36,386 nucleotides of DNA from Spirochaetaceae bacterium (GCA_031283755.1 JAITBE010000093.1:1-36386), one strand, 5' to 3'; counted from the stretch's first letter, positions 1 to 8,166 are shown. Numbers and translations are program-made. The notes: a model not told the origin generated them from the letters alone.

Positions 1-167
1 ATGTGGGTAATCATGTGCCGGGCGCCATGGATGGTCAGGGGCTCCCCCGCCCGTTCATAGGCCCCGTGATACAGGATATTACAAACCCCGTATCCCCGGG
101 GATCCAGATGCATCAGGGAATCCAGGCTTTTTCCCAAATTATATTCGGTAAGCTCCCGCTGGGTCAT
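1..167 (-). CDS. Partial gene, 5' part only; unidentified, possibly DUF4392 (D-glutamate cyclase-like)
   Basis: The first 55 codons of a minus-strand gene run off the left edge. The ATG (complement of 165-167) overlaps the stop of the upstream aminotransferase in an ATGA junction, so the two are translationally coupled. The peptide contains a DPRG.GV..LY segment followed by AGEPLTIHGAR. This is loosely reminiscent of the N-terminus of DUF4392/D-glutamate cyclase-like proteins as I remember them, but the fragment is too short for assignment. Coupling to a D-amino-acid aminotransferase would fit a role in D-glutamate metabolism; that is inference. No signal peptide or membrane segment is visible. 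Confidence 0.6.
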   Translation of the reverse strand, partial: MTQRELTEYNLGKSLDSLMHLDPRGYGVCNILYHGAYERAGEPLTIHGARHMITH

Positions 168-1018
168 AATGGGTCAGATTTCCAACCCGTGGCGGCGCAG
201 AATTCCCCAAAAACTTCATCCTGGAGTTTTTTAAGTAATTCCGGCGCCTTACCCCCCGCCGGTTTATTGTCAACGGCCTCGACGCCGAGCCCCATGGTAC
301 TGGTACTGGAAACAAGGATTTCATCGGCGTCAAACAACTCCGCCAGGGTGAAGGGCCGCTCCTCCACCGGGATTCCCAGCTTTTTACAGGCCGTGAGCAG
401 ATGGGAACGGGCGATACCCCGAAGGATCAGGTTGTCCGCCGGATGGGTGATAAAGACCCCCCCCTTCAAAATATGTACATTACTGTGGGCGCCTTCGGTT
501 ACGATTTCCCCCCGGTGAAATACCGCCTCCTTACAGCCCTGTTCCTTGGCCCGTTGGGCTGCCAGTACATTGGGTATTAAATTGAGGGTTTTGATATTAC
601 AATGAAGAAAACGGGTATCTTCGCAGGTGATCAATTTGATTTTCCGGTAAATATCGGAAACAGGAATCGGTTTGAAGGTTATCAAAAGATTCGCCGGTCC
701 CGGCGGAAAGGTATGATCCCGCCGGGAAGTACCCCGGGTCCATTGCCAGTAGGCCAGCAGAGAATGATTGTCAACCTTTTGTATCAGATCGCGGAGCAGG
801 GTTTTAAGCTCCTCCTTTGAACAGGAGGGTTCAATCTCCAGCAGTCCGGCGCTGGTAAAAAAACGGTCGATATGTTCATCCAGGGTAAAAATGATCCGGT
901 TAACACAAACCGCCGCATCGTATACCCCATCGCCAAAATAGAGGCCCCGATCATTCATCGGTACGGTCATATCATCCAGGAGACCCCATTTTCCGTTATA
1001 ATATCCTAATGCATCCAT
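164..1018 (-). CDS. dat: D-amino-acid aminotransferase (class IV, PLP)
   Basis: A 284-residue fold-type IV aminotransferase, the usual length for D-alanine/branched-chain class IV enzymes. It should interconvert D-alanine and D-glutamate with their 2-oxo acids in the cytoplasm. The PLP lysine is Lys143 in the segment NIKTLNLIPN, and Glu175 in TEGAHSN matches the PLP-ring-binding glutamate. The N-terminal DRGLYFGDGVYD motif is typical of the D-AAT/BCAT family. The ORF track extends to 1123, but the ATG at 1018 is preferred: it is preceded by GGAGGAG seven bases upstream and begins at the conserved N-terminus. The downstream partial gene overlaps in an ATGA junction. It is divergent from the DUF819 gene. 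A 4-amino-4-deoxychorismate lyase is a less likely alternative. Confidence 0.88.
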   Translation of the reverse strand: MDALGYYNGKWGLLDDMTVPMNDRGLYFGDGVYDAAVCVNRIIFTLDEHIDRFFTSAGLLEIEPSCSKEELKTLLRDLIQKVDNHSLLAYWQWTRGTSRRDHTFPPGPANLLITFKPIPVSDIYRKIKLITCEDTRFLHCNIKTLNLIPNVLAAQRAKEQGCKEAVFHRGEIVTEGAHSNVHILKGGVFITHPADNLILRGIARSHLLTACKKLGIPVEERPFTLAELFDADEILVSSTSTMGLGVEAVDNKPAGGKAPELLKKLQDEVFGEFCAATGWKSDPL

Positions 1019-1116
1019 AAAAAAGCTCCTCCGGCAAAAACAGGGTAATAAATTTGAAAAAAAATGTATAGCCGGAATATAATAAAAGTATTTACTCTGG
1101 AAAATAACTTGCTGCC

Positions 1117-1148
1117 TTGACAAAGTTGCTATGCCGTGTTTCTATAAT
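1117..1148 (+). promoter_or_regulatory. Possible promoter for the DUF819 gene
   Basis: TTGACA (1117-1122) and TATAAT (1143-1148) are both perfect boxes but 20 bases apart, longer than the optimum of 17. They lie in the divergent interval 45 bases before the start codon at 1194. Moderate support only. Confidence 0.4.
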
Positions 1149-1193
1149 ATGGCGGTTTTGTGATCGCCCAATAGCCAAAAAGGAGATGCGCGT

Positions 1194-2420
1194 ATGAGTA
1201 CCTTAGTACAAGCAGGGGATACCTGGGTTTTATGGGCAATATTATTTCTCTTTGCTACCATCTCGATTTTTCTGGAACAACGTTACAAATGGGCTGAAAA
1301 ATTATCCGGTCCGGTCATAGGCCTTATTCTTGCGATTTTAGCAGTCAATTTTCGGATTATTCCCACCGCAGCGGGAGTTTATGACGCGGTATGGGATTAT
1401 TTTATTCCCCTTTCGGTGGCGATGCTGCTCTTCCGGGCAAATATTAAAAGCATTATCAAAGATACGGGGAAAATGTTTTTGTGTTTTAACATCAGCGCCA
1501 TAGGGACCCTGATCGGGGTCATCATTTCCTTTTTCCTGTTAAAAAATTTTATTCCCGAACTGGATAAAATGGCGGGGATCCTCACCGGTTCTTATATCGG
1601 CGGCGGGGTAAACCTTTTTGCCGTGGCGAGTTCCACCCAGATTTCCGAAACCATGCTCAGCGCCGAGGTTATTGCCGACAATTTTGTGATGGCGCTGGTC
1701 ATCTTTGTTTTGTTGTGGATTCCCAGCAGTACCTTCTTCAAAAAAAAATATCCCCATCCTTTCCAGACCCAAATTGAGGCGCGGGGCAAGAATGATACGG
1801 CAAAAACCATGTCGGCGGCTTTCTGGGGCAGAAAGGATATTTCCCTGCTGGATATCGCCATCACCGTGGCGACCGCCTTTGTGGTGGTAACAGTGGCAAC
1901 CAAAATCGCCGCCGGTCTCAAGGGGGTGCTGACCCCCGGGGAAGGAGCGGGCTTCTGGACCGGACTTCCCGCCCTGATTTTGGGCAATCAATACGTAATG
2001 CTCACCGTGATATCGGTACTGGGTACTTCCCTTTTCCCCAAATTTTTTGAAAACCTCAAGGGTGCCCAGGAAATCGGTACCTATCTTATCTATGTGTTTT
2101 TTGTGGTTATCGGTTGTCCCGCGGACCTAAAGGATGTTATCTTTAACGCGCCGCTGCTCTTTGTTTTCTGCGGCCTGATTGCCTTTATTAACATCGTCTG
2201 GACCCTCCTCATCGGAAAATTATTCAAGCAGAATATTGAGGAATTAACCATCGCCTCCAACGCCAATATCGGGGGACCCTCCACCGCGGCGGCCATGGCG
2301 GTAGCCAAGGGTTACGATATGCTGGTGGTTTCGGCCATCCTGGTCGGCCTCTGGGGATACATCATCGGTACCCCCCTGGGTCTCATTATTTCCCGGTGGT
2401 TCAGCACCTTTGTTCCATAA
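1194..2420 (+). CDS. DUF819 family membrane protein (YjcL-like), putative transporter
   Basis: A 408-residue, very hydrophobic protein with about ten to twelve membrane segments over its whole length. Glycine-rich conserved stretches typical of DUF819 are visible: GSYIGGGVNLFAVA near residue 130, and SNANIGGPSTAAAMA near residue 360. The start is fixed by AAGGAG eight bases upstream. The biochemical function of DUF819 is not established. Members often sit beside genes for muropeptide or dipeptide use. Here it lies between a D-amino-acid aminotransferase and a D-Ala-D-Ala dipeptidase, so import or export of D-amino acids or cell-wall dipeptides is a reasonable guess, not a demonstrated role. 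Confidence 0.88.
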   Translation: MSTLVQAGDTWVLWAILFLFATISIFLEQRYKWAEKLSGPVIGLILAILAVNFRIIPTAAGVYDAVWDYFIPLSVAMLLFRANIKSIIKDTGKMFLCFNISAIGTLIGVIISFFLLKNFIPELDKMAGILTGSYIGGGVNLFAVASSTQISETMLSAEVIADNFVMALVIFVLLWIPSSTFFKKKYPHPFQTQIEARGKNDTAKTMSAAFWGRKDISLLDIAITVATAFVVVTVATKIAAGLKGVLTPGEGAGFWTGLPALILGNQYVMLTVISVLGTSLFPKFFENLKGAQEIGTYLIYVFFVVIGCPADLKDVIFNAPLLFVFCGLIAFINIVWTLLIGKLFKQNIEELTIASNANIGGPSTAAAMAVAKGYDMLVVSAILVGLWGYIIGTPLGLIISRWFSTFVP

Positions 2421-2446
2421 GCCCCGAGGGCGCGATCATATCAGCT

Positions 2447-2480
2447 AATTTACGGGCGGTCTCTTTGCCGTCCGTAAATT
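2447..2480 (+). promoter_or_regulatory. Inverted repeat just before the dipeptidase ribosome site
   Basis: AATTTACGG (2447-2455) pairs with CCGTAAATT (2472-2480) around a 16-base loop. It sits between the DUF819 gene and the dipeptidase ribosome site (AGGGGG near 2482). There is no U-tract, so it is more likely an intercistronic stabilising hairpin or translational control site than a terminator. Confidence 0.5.
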
Positions 2481-2492
2481 CAGGGGGCGAAA

Positions 2493-3137
2493 ATGAATAT
2501 CAGTACCAGCGGCATCCCAAAAGCGGGGCTTCCCCAGGGATTTGTTTATATTGACGATTTAATCGAGGATTGTATTGTTGATCAAAAGTATTGGGGGACG
2601 GATAATTTTGTGGGTTGCCGGATAGATGGTTATGATCGTCCCCTGGTGATTATGACCGTTGAAGCTGCCCGGGGCGCGGTAAAAGCCGCGGATATTCTGC
2701 GAAACCGGGGATTTTTGGTTAAATTTTTTGACGCCTATCGTCCCCAACGGGCGGTAAATCACTTTATGCGCTGGGGTGCGGATCCCCAGGATATACGCCG
2801 AAAGCCTATACACTACCCCTCTATTGATAAAGAGCGGGTCTTTGAGCTTGGCTATGTGGCGGAAAAGTCTGCCCATACCCGGGGTACCGCGGTGGATCTC
2901 ACCCTGGTTGATAAACAGACCCATCAGGAATTAGACATGGGGACGATCTTTGATTTTATGGATCCCCGTTCCCACGCATTAGCCCAAGGTTTAAACCCCC
3001 AACAGGAACAAAACCGTACTATTTTACGGGAAGCCATGGAAAAATCCGGTTTTGTGCGGTATCCCTATGAGTGGTGGCATTATAATCTCGCCCAGGAACC
3101 CTATCCCGATACTTATTTTGACTTTCCTATCCGCTAG
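2493..3137 (+). CDS. ddpX: D-alanyl-D-alanine dipeptidase (VanX/DdpX type, peptidase M15D)
   Basis: A 214-residue zinc peptidase that should hydrolyse free D-Ala-D-Ala to D-alanine. All VanX catalytic landmarks are present: Arg83 in DAYRPQ, zinc ligands His128 and Asp135 in SAHTRGTAVD, catalytic Glu193 and zinc ligand His196 in EWWHY. Each is offset by exactly 12 residues from the VanX numbers I recall (Arg71, His116, Asp123, Glu181, His184), so the spacing of the active site is intact. No signal peptide is seen, so it is cytoplasmic, as expected for VanX/DdpX. Its neighbours, a D-amino-acid aminotransferase and a DUF819 transporter, suggest catabolic use of D-Ala-D-Ala rather than vancomycin resistance; no vanHA-like genes are nearby. 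Confidence 0.93.
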   Translation: MNISTSGIPKAGLPQGFVYIDDLIEDCIVDQKYWGTDNFVGCRIDGYDRPLVIMTVEAARGAVKAADILRNRGFLVKFFDAYRPQRAVNHFMRWGADPQDIRRKPIHYPSIDKERVFELGYVAEKSAHTRGTAVDLTLVDKQTHQELDMGTIFDFMDPRSHALAQGLNPQQEQNRTILREAMEKSGFVRYPYEWWHYNLAQEPYPDTYFDFPIR

Positions 3138-3190
3138 CGGTTGAGCCCCAGATTATCATTTGAAAAAGCCTCTTTGTTCGAAAGTCGAAA

Positions 3191-3245
3191 GGGTCAGACT
3201 GTCCGAATGAACCTCCCCTCCGCGGAGCGGCGGGGTATTAGACCC
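3191..3245. repeat. Palindromic element, GGGTC...GACCC family, copy 1
   Basis: An outer pair GGGTC/GACCC brackets an inner hairpin CCCC-T-CCGC-GGA-GCGG-C-GGGG (3215-3235). The core AATGAACCTCCCC.CCGC.GAGCG recurs at 8230-8271 with the same GGGTC...GACCC bracket. Likely a small non-coding mobile or IS-end-derived palindrome. Confidence 0.6.
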
Positions 3246-3321
3246 CTCTGCGAATAAAACACCCTATATCTTATTCATACCCAGGATTTTTTTCAGGGGC
3301 GTTTGTAGAATTTTGGTTTAT

Positions 3322-3350
3322 TTGACAGCAGCAATTTTTACTTTTATAAT
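3322..3350 (+). promoter_or_regulatory. Strong sigma70-type promoter for gltP
   Basis: TTGACA (3322-3327), a 17-base spacer and TATAAT (3345-3350) match the consensus exactly. Predicted transcription start is near 3357, leaving an unusually long leader of about 250 bases before the gltP start at 3609. Confidence 0.8.
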
Positions 3351-3487
3351 AAATTTAGCTTCAAATTCTAATTGGCTTTGCGGCTGCTTTTTTGGAGAAA
3401 TTTGCTTTTTAATTGACGCGGTTTCTCCCGGATAAGGAATGGTTCTAATTTGGTAATTTTGAAGCCCTTCCTTAATTTTTCAGATGA

Positions 3488-3537
3488 GCTGGTTTCAAAA
3501 TCATAGCCTGTCCGGATTATCGGATTTTGAAACAGCC
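3488..3537. repeat. Dispersed long palindrome (TTTCAAAATC...GATTTTGAAACAGCC), copy A
   Basis: Arms GCTGGTTTCAAAATC and GATTTTGAAACAGCC pair with one bulge around a TCCGGATTATCGG centre. It lies in the gltP mRNA leader. Related copies are at 5051, 6687, 12919 (inverted), 22288 and 25480. Confidence 0.75.
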
Positions 3538-3555
3538 CCATATTGTTAGTGGAAT

Positions 3556-3580
3556 TTGTTCGGCCGAGGTTTCCGAACAA
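3556..3580. repeat. Short hairpin repeat with CTCGG loop (TTGTTCGG stem)
   Basis: TTGTTCGG (3556-3563) pairs perfectly with CCGAACAA (3573-3580). The loop read on the minus strand is AAACCTCGG, shared with the hairpins at 6610, 13046 and 36082. It ends 16 bases before the gltP ribosome site. Confidence 0.6.
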
Positions 3581-3608
3581 CATTATTATTTTTATTGGAG
3601 GTGGATTT

Positions 3609-4895
3609 ATGGATGGAAAAAGTTCGGCGAAAAAATGGTACAGCTGGTATTTTGACTTTAACCTATTGTACCGGATTTTGATTGGATTGGTGCTGGGTAT
3701 TATCCTGGGACTGATATTAAAGGAAAAGATCCTGTGGATACAGCCCCTGGGGGATCTTTTTGTGCGGCTGCTCAAGATGATTATGATGCCGATCATTGTG
3801 TCCACCTTGATCGTCGGCGCCTCGTCAGTCAGCCCGGCTAACCTTGGCAAGGTGGGTATCCGGGTCATTATCTTTTATATGGTGACATCGGCGGTAGCCG
3901 TGATCATCGGCCTGGCCATGGGGGCTTTGTTCCATCCATCCGCCGAGCTTGCCAATGTGGCGGATGCCGCGGCCAGGGATGCCGCGGCCCCCAGTCTGGC
4001 GGCGACCCTGCTGGCCATCGTTCCCACTAGTATTATGCAGGCCCTCGTCAACGAGACGGTACTGGCCGTAATCTTTGCGGCGTTGATCATCGGCATTGCC
4101 ATCTCTTACCTTCGTATCTCCAAAGACGAGCGCAAGCAGAAAGTCGCCTCAATTTTGTATAATTTCTTTGACGGTATCGCCGAGGTGATGATGTTGATCA
4201 TCAAGGGTATTATGCAGTACGCTCCCATCGGCGTCTTTTCCCTCGTTGCCGTGGTTTTTGCTACCAACGGTCCCAAAGTGGTGGGCAGCCTCGGTATTGT
4301 AACCGCGGCCTGTTTTATCGGTTATGCGCTGCACGTCATCATCGTATACGGCAGTATGGTAAAATTTTACGCCAAACTATCCATAAAACGATATTTCCGG
4401 GACGCCAAGTCCCCCTTTATCACGGCCTTTGTTACCCGCAGTTCCAATGGTACCCTGCCGATAACCATGGAGGCGGCGGAGAATCTCGGGGTCCCCAAGG
4501 ATATCTATTCCTTCTCCCTTCCCCTGGGCGCCACGATTAATATGGACGGTACGGCCATCTACCAGGGGATCTGCGCGACCTTTATCGCCCTCTCGGTCTG
4601 GGGTCACGGTTTTTCCGTTTCCCAGATGGGCACCATCGTGGTTACCGCCACCCTGGCCAGTATCGGTACCGCCGGTGTTCCCGGGGCGGGAGCCATTATG
4701 CTGCTCCTCGTCCTCGACTCGGTGGGACTTCCCGTTACCGCCGGCAGTATCGTAGCCGGCGCCTACGCGATGATCCTCGGTATCGACGCCTTGCTTGATA
4801 TGGGCCGCACCGCCCTGAATGTTACCGGCGACCTGGCCTGTACCACCGTCGTAGCCAGAAAAATGAAGGAGCTGGATCTGAAAAAGTGGGAGTAG
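3609..4895 (+). CDS. gltP: Dicarboxylate/amino acid:cation symporter (DAACS, GltP/GltT type)
   Basis: A 428-residue inner-membrane symporter that should import glutamate, aspartate or C4-dicarboxylates with Na+ or H+. Hallmarks are the first re-entrant loop segment TRSSNGTLP near residue 280, and the unwound TM7 motif NMDGTA near residue 311. Glycine/alanine-rich membrane segments fill the rest. The ORF track starts at a TTG at 3543, but ATG 3609 is preceded by GGAGGTG and starts at the expected cytoplasmic N-terminus. It has its own consensus promoter at 3322 and a long structured leader. The downstream aminotransferase and glutamate dehydrogenase suggest glutamate as substrate. Confidence 0.93.
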   Translation: MDGKSSAKKWYSWYFDFNLLYRILIGLVLGIILGLILKEKILWIQPLGDLFVRLLKMIMMPIIVSTLIVGASSVSPANLGKVGIRVIIFYMVTSAVAVIIGLAMGALFHPSAELANVADAAARDAAAPSLAATLLAIVPTSIMQALVNETVLAVIFAALIIGIAISYLRISKDERKQKVASILYNFFDGIAEVMMLIIKGIMQYAPIGVFSLVAVVFATNGPKVVGSLGIVTAACFIGYALHVIIVYGSMVKFYAKLSIKRYFRDAKSPFITAFVTRSSNGTLPITMEAAENLGVPKDIYSFSLPLGATINMDGTAIYQGICATFIALSVWGHGFSVSQMGTIVVTATLASIGTAGVPGAGAIMLLLVLDSVGLPVTAGSIVAGAYAMILGIDALLDMGRTALNVTGDLACTTVVARKMKELDLKKWE

Positions 4896-4956
4896 GCCCC
4901 CAGTCCCGGCGGTTGTGGCGCCGGCGCAAAACCAGCCGTTTGCTTATGGATTTTAT

Positions 4957-5031
4957 CCGGCAGGGGCACCGGGGCAGGCCGGCCTTCCCCGGCGGTCTAT
5001 CGTTTCGAGTGGGGAGCATCTCCCCTGCCGG
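4957..5031 (+). promoter_or_regulatory. Nested, mutually exclusive GC-rich hairpins between gltP and the aminotransferase
   Basis: An outer stem CCGGCAGGGG (4957-4966)/CCCCTGCCGG (5022-5031) encloses CCGGGG-CA-GGCC|GGCC-TT-CCCCGG (4969-4992). The hairpin GGGGAG-CAT-CTCCCC (5011-5025) competes with the outer stem for the same CCCC. No U-tract follows. It could be an attenuator-like switch or a decayed repeat; function is unknown. Confidence 0.5.
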
Positions 5032-5050
5032 AGGATAGAAAGAGAATTTA

Positions 5051-5118
5051 AGGCTGTTTAACAAGCAAAGCTTGTCTTTCAACTTCATGGCCCTGCCGGA
5101 CCATGAAGTTGAAACAGC
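5051..5118. repeat. Dispersed long palindrome, copy B (long form with inner hairpin)
   Basis: GGCTGTTT...TTCAACTTCATGG pairs with CCATGAAGTTGAAACAGCC. The left arm is interrupted by the inner palindrome ACAAGCAAAGCTTGT. The same long form occurs inverted at 12919-12988. It ends only a few bases before the aminotransferase ribosome site CAGGAG (5121). Confidence 0.75.
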
Positions 5119-5134
5119 CACAGGAGTAAAAAAT

Positions 5135-6439
5135 ATGGAACATGAATTAGCCCAGGAATTAAACAGGGCTCTGCGGGACACCACTCCCGGAACCCTGCTT
5201 TCCGTTATGGGAAGACGGCTTTATTTCCCGAAAGGGATAATCGCCCAGGGCGCCGAGGCAAAACAGTTCAGCAGTTTAGCGGATGGTACCCTGGGTATCG
5301 CGGTCAAACAAAAAACGCCCCTTATGCTGTCGGCGTTGGGGAAACAACTGCCCGGAATGAGCGCCGGTGAAATTGTTTCTTATGCGCCCACGGCGGGAAT
5401 CTCCGTCTTGCGGGATATTTGGGCCGCTGAAATCCGGCGCAAAAATCCTGCCCTGGGGAATTCCGCTTTTTCTTTGCCGGTGGTAACCACCGGATTAACG
5501 GCGGGGGTAAGCGTCCTTTGCGATCTGTTTTTAGATGAAGGCCAGACCCTTATGGCGGCAAATCCCTCCTGGGATAATTATGGACTGGTGGCGGAGGCAA
5601 GGCGCAACGCTCATCTGCGGCTGGTGGATATGTTTGACGAAGGCGGCATAGATCTGTCCGCCCTTAGGACCGCGTTATCCGGGGAAGCGCAAAAAACAGG
5701 TTTTGTCCGTATCATCTTGAATTTTCCCCATAATCCCACCGGATATTCCCCTACCGTGGGGGAAGCCAAAGAAATTTGCAGGATCATAGGGGATACCGCG
5801 GAAAAAGGCGCCAAGGTTTTGGTAATTTGTGATGACGCCTACTTTGGCCTGCGTTTCGAGGAGAACATAGAGGCCCAGTCCCTGTTTGCCTATCTCGCCG
5901 ATATCCATGAAAACGTACTGGCCGCAAAAGTCGACGGCGCCACAAAAGAAGATTTTGCCTGGGGCATGCGCTGTGGTTTTATTACCTTTGCGGGTAAAAA
6001 CCTATCCGGCGCCCATTACGACGCCCTTATAAAAAAAACCATGGCCGTTATCCGTTCCACCATCTCCTGTTCCTCCACGGTGGTTCAAAATTTGCTGCAA
6101 AAAATGTACTCCTCAGACAGGGATGCGCTGCAAAAAGAAAAAAACGCCTACCGCGATATCATAGAAGCCCGTTATAAAAAGGTACGGGCCCTGGTGGACG
6201 CAAAAAAAAATCATCCACTGTTACAACCTATGCCCTTTAATTCCGGTTACTTCATGAGTTTCAAATGTAAAAATATTGATGCGGAATCTTTACGGCAAAA
6301 ATTGCTCCACGGTTACGGTGTGGGAACTATTGCGATAGATGAACGTACTTTACGGGTCGCTTTTTCCGCTCTTGACGACGAGTGTATCAATGAGGTATAT
6401 GCCGCTATTTACCGGGCGGCCGAAGAACTGGCCGGATGA
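5135..6439 (+). CDS. Class I/II aminotransferase, PLP-dependent
   Basis: A 434-residue fold-type I aminotransferase. The PLP-binding lysine is Lys271 in DGATKEDFAWG, the substrate-side NFPHNPTGYSP segment carries the conserved Asn-Pro, and CDDAYFGL supplies the aspartate that contacts the pyridine nitrogen. Start chosen at ATG 5135, eight bases after CAGGAG; the track start at 5072 would translate repeat copy B. The amino-acid specificity cannot be read from sequence. The position between a glutamate symporter and glutamate dehydrogenase suggests a glutamate-linked transaminase whose 2-oxoglutarate/glutamate pair is recycled by GdhA. It is a soluble cytoplasmic enzyme. Confidence 0.85.
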   Translation: MEHELAQELNRALRDTTPGTLLSVMGRRLYFPKGIIAQGAEAKQFSSLADGTLGIAVKQKTPLMLSALGKQLPGMSAGEIVSYAPTAGISVLRDIWAAEIRRKNPALGNSAFSLPVVTTGLTAGVSVLCDLFLDEGQTLMAANPSWDNYGLVAEARRNAHLRLVDMFDEGGIDLSALRTALSGEAQKTGFVRIILNFPHNPTGYSPTVGEAKEICRIIGDTAEKGAKVLVICDDAYFGLRFEENIEAQSLFAYLADIHENVLAAKVDGATKEDFAWGMRCGFITFAGKNLSGAHYDALIKKTMAVIRSTISCSSTVVQNLLQKMYSSDRDALQKEKNAYRDIIEARYKKVRALVDAKKNHPLLQPMPFNSGYFMSFKCKNIDAESLRQKLLHGYGVGTIAIDERTLRVAFSALDDECINEVYAAIYRAAEELAG

Positions 6440-6609
6440 TCAGAGAACAAATTTTCGTATCGGGCGTAAAAAACTTAGTTCGTGTCTGTCTCAAAAATCA
6501 GCGCCTGGGGACGATCCTTGTTTTTTCTCATCCATGGCGGTGTAAATGCGGGGTTTATGGAAGCGGTCAATAGCGTCTGCATTATTGACAGGCTTTAATC
6601 ATATAAAGC

Positions 6610-6637
6610 GGTTTCAAACTTCGGTTGGCTTGAAACC
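6610..6637. repeat. Short hairpin repeat with CTTCGGTTGG loop
   Basis: GGTTTCAA (6610-6617) pairs with TTGAAACC (6630-6637). The loop ACTTCGGTTGGC closely resembles the reverse complement of the hairpin at 13046-13080. Located in the 324-base gap between the aminotransferase and gdhA. Confidence 0.6.
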
Positions 6638-6686
6638 GGCTTGGGGGAAAGCGGCCTAAAACCCGCCTCCCCCTTTAAATCTAAAG

Positions 6687-6739
6687 GTACTGTTTTGAAA
6701 TCATGGTCCCGCCGGGACCATAGGATTCTGAAACAACCT
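6687..6739. repeat. Dispersed long palindrome, copy C
   Basis: GGTACTGTTTTGAAATCATGGTCCC pairs with GGGACCATAGGATTCTGAAACAACC with few mismatches; the centre GGTCCCGCCGGGACC is a perfect hairpin. It lies about 10 bases before the gdhA ribosome site (AAGGAG near 6750). Confidence 0.75.
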
Positions 6740-6763
6740 CATATATATTAAGGAGAATATTAT

Positions 6764-8023
6764 ATGGCAAACAATTACAATCCCTACGACAACATGCTCC
6801 AGGTCCTGGAACTGGCTGCTCAAAAACTCGGTTTAAACCGGAATGATTATGAAGCTATAAAATATCCCGAACGGGAATTAAAAGTTTCTATTCCGGTTAA
6901 AATGGACAACGGCGACATCACGGTTTTTGAAGGTTACCGGGTGCAGCATTCGAGCAGCCGGGGGCCCTGTAAGGGAGGTATCCGTTACCACGAGGAAGTG
7001 GATATCGACGAAGTAAAGGCCCTGGCGGCGTGGATGACCTTTAAATGCGCGGTGGTAAACCTGCCCTACGGCGGGGCTAAAGGCGCGGTTAAGGTGGACC
7101 CCAAAAAGCTGTCCCGGGGAGAACTGGAACGTCTGACCCGCCGTTTTACCACGTCCATACTGCCGATCATCGGCCCGGAAAAGGACATCCCCGCGCCGGA
7201 TGTGAATACCAACGCGGAGATCATGGGCTGGATCATGGATACCTATAGCATGCTGCACGGGTACGCCGTCCCCGGCGTGGTTACCGGTAAGTCTATCGAC
7301 ATAGGCGGCTCCCTGGGACGGGCCGAAGCCACGGGCCGGGGGGTGAGTATCGTAACCGGGGAACTTCTGAAACACCTCAATATACCCGAAAAAGGCACCC
7401 GGGTCGCGGTACAGGGTATGGGGAACGTGGGGGGAGTCACGGCAAGACTGCTCCATGAACGGGGTTATAAGATCATTGGGGTCAGCGATGTATCCGGCGG
7501 CGTTTACCATACCGATGGTCTGGACATACCCGGCATTCAGGCTTATATGGCGGCCCACAAAGAATCTCTGGAAGGGTATAGCGCCGCCGGGACAAAAAAA
7601 ATCTCCAACACGGAACTTTTGACCTGTGACTGTGATGTATTGATCCCCTGCGCCCTGCAAAACCAAATCACCGAGGCCATCGCCAATTCGGTGAAGGCCA
7701 AATACATCGTGGAAGGAGCCAACGGGCCTACCTCTGTGGGGGCGGACGCCATTCTGAACAAAAAAGGGGTGATCATCCTGCCGGACATCCTCTCCAACGC
7801 CGGCGGCGTAATCGTATCCTATTTTGAGTGGGTACAGAACATCCAGGAACTCACCTGGGAAGAAGACCAGATCAACGACACCTTGAAAAAGATATTGATC
7901 CGCAGTTTCGGTCAGGTCCTGGACATCGTAAAGGAACACCAGGTTTCCTTCCGCATCGCCGCCTATATGCTGGCTATTTCCAAGCTGGCCAAGGCAAAGA
8001 AGATCCGGGGGGTGTTCCCGTAA
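6764..8023 (+). CDS. gdhA: Glutamate dehydrogenase (hexameric, GDH50)
   Basis: A 419-residue enzyme for reversible oxidative deamination of glutamate to 2-oxoglutarate and ammonia. The N-terminal domain has the substrate-binding PYGGAKGAVK segment and the catalytic aspartate in DIPAPDVNTN. The C-terminal dinucleotide-binding domain carries VQGMGNVGG. Length fits the small hexameric NAD(P) type; coenzyme choice cannot be decided by eye. The ATG is preceded by AAGGAG with 8-10 bases spacing. Probably separately expressed, because a 324-base gap with two palindromes separates it from the aminotransferase. It closes the glutamate cycle suggested by the upstream genes. The 469-residue antisense ORF over this gene is a codon shadow. 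Confidence 0.96.
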   Translation: MANNYNPYDNMLQVLELAAQKLGLNRNDYEAIKYPERELKVSIPVKMDNGDITVFEGYRVQHSSSRGPCKGGIRYHEEVDIDEVKALAAWMTFKCAVVNLPYGGAKGAVKVDPKKLSRGELERLTRRFTTSILPIIGPEKDIPAPDVNTNAEIMGWIMDTYSMLHGYAVPGVVTGKSIDIGGSLGRAEATGRGVSIVTGELLKHLNIPEKGTRVAVQGMGNVGGVTARLLHERGYKIIGVSDVSGGVYHTDGLDIPGIQAYMAAHKESLEGYSAAGTKKISNTELLTCDCDVLIPCALQNQITEAIANSVKAKYIVEGANGPTSVGADAILNKKGVIILPDILSNAGGVIVSYFEWVQNIQELTWEEDQINDTLKKILIRSFGQVLDIVKEHQVSFRIAAYMLAISKLAKAKKIRGVFP

Positions 8024-8166
8024 CGTTTCGGCGGTATGGGAACCGCAGGTTCGACGATGTTTTGACCGCCCAAGTGAGCGCCGCCCAGCGATGGCCGGGA
8101 TGACGGCGTTGCGGGGGGCAAGATGGACCGCTGGAACTGGATGCGGAAGTTGACACGGCAAAAAAA

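Noticed and set aside
2493-3137. Vancomycin resistance role for the VanX-like dipeptidase
   Set aside because: No vanH, vanA-type ligase or vanRS genes are adjacent, and spirochetes are not normally exposed to glycopeptide selection through their outer membrane; a catabolic role fits better.
6585-6607. Promoter TTGACA...TATAAA before gdhA
   Set aside because: The spacer is only 11 bases, too short for a sigma70 promoter.
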